Positions 61,126 through 64,000 of a DNA stretch of 64,000 nucleotides are shown here, piece after piece. The stretch's first letter is position 1. Each line of letters starts with the position of its first letter. Made by a program: the position numbers and the translations under genes. Under the pieces are notes generated by a model, which worked only from the letters and a program-made list of their open reading frames with translations, did no database searches and had not been told where the DNA came from. Source of the DNA: Hymenobacter cheonanensis (GTDB taxonomy: Bacteria > Bacteroidota > Bacteroidia > Cytophagales > Hymenobacteraceae); contig NZ_JAUQSW010000012.1 of the NCBI RefSeq assembly GCF_030581075.1, positions 62,001-126,000 on the forward strand. The letters run 5' to 3'.

Positions 61126-63207
61126 CTACATTTTTCTGATTACCAATGCTTCCGCCTGCTTGGCCAGGGCCAGGCGGTAAAATTCGCGCAGCGAGGCATA
61201 CTCCTCGGCACTGTAAAAAGGCTTGTCGAGCGAGAGGCGGCTCACCAGCTGCACGGTGCCGGGCGTGGGGCTGCTGGCCGCGTACACGTAGCGCCCGCCC
61301 TGCTCGGGCAGCGAGATGGCGGCCGGCTTGGGCAGCTCGGCGGTGTAGCCGGCGGGCAGCGTCAGGGTCAGCATAATCACCTCCTGGTTGGCGGCCCCGA
61401 AATCTACCGGGTAGGTGCGCTCGGCGTGGCGAAAGGGATTCTGGCTTTCGCCAAAGGCGGCCAGCGGGCTCACGTACAGCTCCTTGGCCGTGCCCGGCGT
61501 GCTAGCCGGCTGGCGCACCTCGTAGTTCAGGGTCAGGGGCTTGCTCACCTCGGCCACTTCGCCGAAGGTGTAGGCCGGAAACTCCCAGCTGGGGTGGCGG
61601 CTGGCTAGCTCGGTGAGGTATTTTTTCTCGCCCAGCTGCTGGAGTTTTTCGCGCATGGCGGCGCCCGAGTAGCCGGCGTGCTCTTCGTGCACCTTGCCCG
61701 TGAGGTTGCCCTGCTCGTCCAGCGTCAGCTTTATTTCCTGGTAGTGGTTGTGGCGCTGGCTCGGCAGCAGGTTCACCCAGCGGCCGGCCTGGTCTTTGTC
61801 GGCCACGAGGCGGCCGGTTTGGTTGAGGCAGCGGGTGGGCAGCACGCCGCACGGCAGCAGCGGCTCGGTGGCGTCGAGCAGCAGCTCTTTGTTATCGGCC
61901 AGCGGCAGCACGCCAATTACGTAGTTGAACTGCTCGAGCAGCGGAAACGCCTGGTTGACGCGGCCGTGGGCGCGGGTGCTGAGGATGACGGGCTGGGCGG
62001 CCAGCCCCGCCTGGCGCAGGGCCGCAATCAGCAGCAGGTTCACGTCGGCCGACGTGCCGCGGTGCAGCTCGTAGCTCTTCTTGAGCGGGCCGCTGGCCGA
62101 GTAGCGGTTGGTGCCGTCGTACTTCACGCTCTTCAGCACCAGCTCGCGCACCGCCGCCGCCCGCGCGGCCGGGTCGGGGTACTGCGCAACCAAGGGCTTA
62201 ATGGCTTCGGCCAGAAAGCCCGCGCGGCCTAGCTGGCCGCCAAACTCGTCGCTGGCCAGCAGGTCGGTATTGATTTTTTCCCAGGAGCCGCTCACATTGC
62301 GGTACGTGTCGCCGGGCATGCGCTGGCCGGCCAGCTCAAAGTTGATGCGCGCCACGTAGTCGCGGGTGGTCGTCATGTAGGGCTCGTCGCGCAGGGCGGG
62401 CACGTTCTGCATGGCCCAGTGATAGTTGGTAACCTGGGCTTTGAAGGCTTCGCTGCTGGCTGCCACGCGGCCCACGGTTCCATTAAAGTCGCTGCCTCCT
62501 TCGGTAAAGCCGCCCGCGGTATGCAGCATATACTGCGTCTGGCTCTTTTCCTGGGTTTGCAGCGTCAGTGGCACGTAGCCCTGCATCAGCATCTTGTAGT
62601 CGAAATACTCCGGAATTTCGGCCTGAAACTCGCTCCAGCGGGTGGGTATTTCGCGCTGAAACGTCCAGTCCTGGAAGTTGAACAGGAAGTCCGACGTTAC
62701 CGTGTAGGCGTACTCAATCACGGCGCCCTCGCGCACGCCAGGCAGCGTAAACTTGCGCACCTTCAGGTTTTTGGTGCGCTCTTCCGTAAAGGCCTGGCCC
62801 GTTTCGAGCTTCACCTTTTCGATTTTGCCGCCCACCTCGTTGTAGGTGAAACCGCGCAGGCCCACTATTTTTTCTTCTCTCGTTCCCTGGTGGTAAAGTG
62901 GTATTTCCACCGTGGCCATCTCGTAGCCGGCTTTTTTGAGAATCTTGATGCGCGTTATGCGCTCCGACTCCAGCTGAAAGCTGTTGTTAGTGAGGCGGAA
63001 GCGCGTGACGCCGTAGTCGTAGAGCACCACGGCCGGCGCGGCGCTGTCGCCCACAAAGCTTTTGGCCTGAAAATCGACGGGCTCCGGCTTGCCAAATTTT
63101 ATTTCGACGGGCTGCACGGCCGGAGCCTGCTGGGCGGCGGCAGCGGGGCCTAGCAGCATAGCCGCGCTCATTGCCAGTGGGACTGTTACGAGTAATTTTG
63201 TAACCAT
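61126..63207 (-). CDS. DUF3857 / transglutaminase-like protein, paralogue with replaced cysteine
   Basis: A 693-aa exported protein with signal peptide MVTKLLVTVPLAMSAAMLLG. Same architecture as the preceding paralogue: DUF3857, then a core with HRGTSADVNLLL (Ser for Cys) and EQFNYVIGV (Tyr for His), and a C-terminal strand domain ending AKQAEALVIRKM. First gene of the three-gene minus-strand set as transcribed. About 75 residues around the core are identical in both paralogues, whereas flanking parts differ. Start ATG 63207. Confidence 0.82.
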   Translation of the reverse strand: MVTKLLVTVPLAMSAAMLLGPAAAAQQAPAVQPVEIKFGKPEPVDFQAKSFVGDSAAPAVVLYDYGVTRFRLTNNSFQLESERITRIKILKKAGYEMATVEIPLYHQGTREEKIVGLRGFTYNEVGGKIEKVKLETGQAFTEERTKNLKVRKFTLPGVREGAVIEYAYTVTSDFLFNFQDWTFQREIPTRWSEFQAEIPEYFDYKMLMQGYVPLTLQTQEKSQTQYMLHTAGGFTEGGSDFNGTVGRVAASSEAFKAQVTNYHWAMQNVPALRDEPYMTTTRDYVARINFELAGQRMPGDTYRNVSGSWEKINTDLLASDEFGGQLGRAGFLAEAIKPLVAQYPDPAARAAAVRELVLKSVKYDGTNRYSASGPLKKSYELHRGTSADVNLLLIAALRQAGLAAQPVILSTRAHGRVNQAFPLLEQFNYVIGVLPLADNKELLLDATEPLLPCGVLPTRCLNQTGRLVADKDQAGRWVNLLPSQRHNHYQEIKLTLDEQGNLTGKVHEEHAGYSGAAMREKLQQLGEKKYLTELASRHPSWEFPAYTFGEVAEVSKPLTLNYEVRQPASTPGTAKELYVSPLAAFGESQNPFRHAERTYPVDFGAANQEVIMLTLTLPAGYTAELPKPAAISLPEQGGRYVYAASSPTPGTVQLVSRLSLDKPFYSAEEYASLREFYRLALAKQAEALVIRKM

Positions 63208-63311
63208 AGCAGGAAGAGAAAGCTGCTGGGTTAAAAAAGGCTTATATAGCCTAGCGCAGCTCGGTAAAAGTAGGCTTCTGCCAGCTAATTACCAACTCTT
63301 CCTCACCTATT

Positions 63312-64000
63312 CTACACCACTTCCTCGGGCGCGCCCACGGCCAGGGCCTGGGCGGCGGGCACGTCGTTTTCGGCCGGGCCGGGCGGCTGCGCCTGCACGC
63401 CCAGCCAGAGGTAGGCCAGGGCCGCGAGCACGCTCGCCAGGCTCAGGGCGTGCACCCAGGGCAGGCGGGCGGGCTGGTTGTCGAAAATCCAGCCGGCCAG
63501 CAGCGCCCCGATGCCGATGCCCACTTCGAGGGCAATGTACATGGTGGCCACGCCCCGGCCCCGGCGCGCGGGGTGGCTCAGGTCGATGGTCCAGGCGTAG
63601 AGCGTGGGCGAGTTCAGGCCCGTGCCTACGCCGAATATGACGGCCCCCAGCAAAAACACCGGCACCGACGGCGACCACACCAGCACCGCCAGCCCCAGCG
63701 CCAGAATGCCGGCCGACCAGCGCAGCACCGGCACCCGGCCGTAGGTATCGCTGGCCTTGCCCGCCACCAGCCGCACCACCAGGGCCGCCACCGTGTAGTA
63801 GATGTAAAACAAGCCTTTGCTAGGCAGGCCCAGCACCTGGCTTTGGTCGGGAATAACGGTGAGCACCGCCCCAAACGGAAACAAGCACAGAATGGTAGTG
63901 AGCGCGGGGGCAAACACCCGGGGCTCCAGCACCTCCTGGCGCCAGTCGAGCCGGAGCAGGGCGAAGCTGAAGCGCCGCCGCTGCGCCAGCGGCAGGGTTT
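63312..64000 (-). CDS. MFS transporter (partial, N-terminus beyond right edge)
   Basis: The last 230 or so residues of a major facilitator superfamily transporter. Helices are visible in TTILCLFPFGAVLTVIPDQS, IYYTVAALVVRLVAGKASDT and GILALGLAVLVWS. The loop GKASDTYGRVPVLRWSAG is the MFS motif between helices (G-x-x-x-D-x-x-G-R/K), which marks it as the C-terminal half. It ends with a Pro/Ala-rich tail. Substrate unknown. The stop is near 63312; the start is off the window. Confidence 0.87.
   Translation of the reverse strand, partial: TLPLAQRRRFSFALLRLDWRQEVLEPRVFAPALTTILCLFPFGAVLTVIPDQSQVLGLPSKGLFYIYYTVAALVVRLVAGKASDTYGRVPVLRWSAGILALGLAVLVWSPSVPVFLLGAVIFGVGTGLNSPTLYAWTIDLSHPARRGRGVATMYIALEVGIGIGALLAGWIFDNQPARLPWVHALSLASVLAALAYLWLGVQAQPPGPAENDVPAAQALAVGAPEEVV

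Overview
The window looks like chromosome of a Hymenobacter-type bacterium (Bacteroidota, Cytophagales). The backbone is GC-rich. Genes lack clear Shine-Dalgarno sequences, and several starts are preceded by the Bacteroidota -7 motif TAnnTTTG. One secreted enzyme ends in a type IX secretion (T9SS) sorting domain, and the acpP-fabF-rnc / IPExxxVDY / pyk neighbourhood is typical of the phylum. The genus is inferred from style and gene order; no database was searched.

Layout. 1-8422 (minus strand): an apparently complete reductive pyrimidine degradation cluster. Transcribed right to left it is mmsA, a class III aminotransferase, dihydropyrimidinase, a beta-ureidopropionase-like nitrilase, a small membrane protein, preT and preA (cut by the left edge). 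It would take uracil/thymine through dihydropyrimidine, N-carbamoyl-beta-amino acid, beta-amino acid and semialdehyde to acyl-CoA. Five long palindromic repeats of three families sit in its intergenic gaps. 8632-12633: a 1333-aa secreted GH16 glucanase with many accessory domains. 12955-28139: mostly housekeeping genes (plsY, prmA, tpiA, cysK, cysE, rpsT) plus a 1984-aa secreted protein of unknown function. 28533-33211: pyk, IPExxxVDY protein, acpP, fabF, rnc. 33777-40500: nadE, an ECF sigma factor with a tiny membrane partner, lgt, a lipoprotein, yidD and an orphan restriction-like nuclease.

43147-56274 is a 13.1-kb mobile element that interrupts a helix-hairpin-helix/outer-membrane gene. 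The N-terminal part lies at 41641-43146 and the C-terminal part at 56275-56916; they rejoin in frame if the element is removed. The ends carry 14-bp imperfect inverted repeats. The left side encodes two overlapping tyrosine recombinases of the Tn554 TnpA/TnpB type. Next come a ribbon-helix-helix-like protein, an XRE regulator and a serine resolvase. The cargo is strikingly AT-rich: a two-TM SLATT/DUF4231 protein, a 1160-aa histidine-kinase-like protein, a stand-alone receiver, and a receiver fused to a nucleoside-phosphorylase-family domain. The last three match the architecture of Detocs, the defensive two-component anti-phage system (DtcA, DtcB, DtcC). The SLATT gene in front is an unusual addition. 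A decayed metallophosphatase gene follows.

57009-63207: three tandem DUF3857/transglutaminase-like genes. Two have lost the catalytic cysteine and share a nearly identical central tract. 63312-64000: an MFS transporter cut by the right edge.
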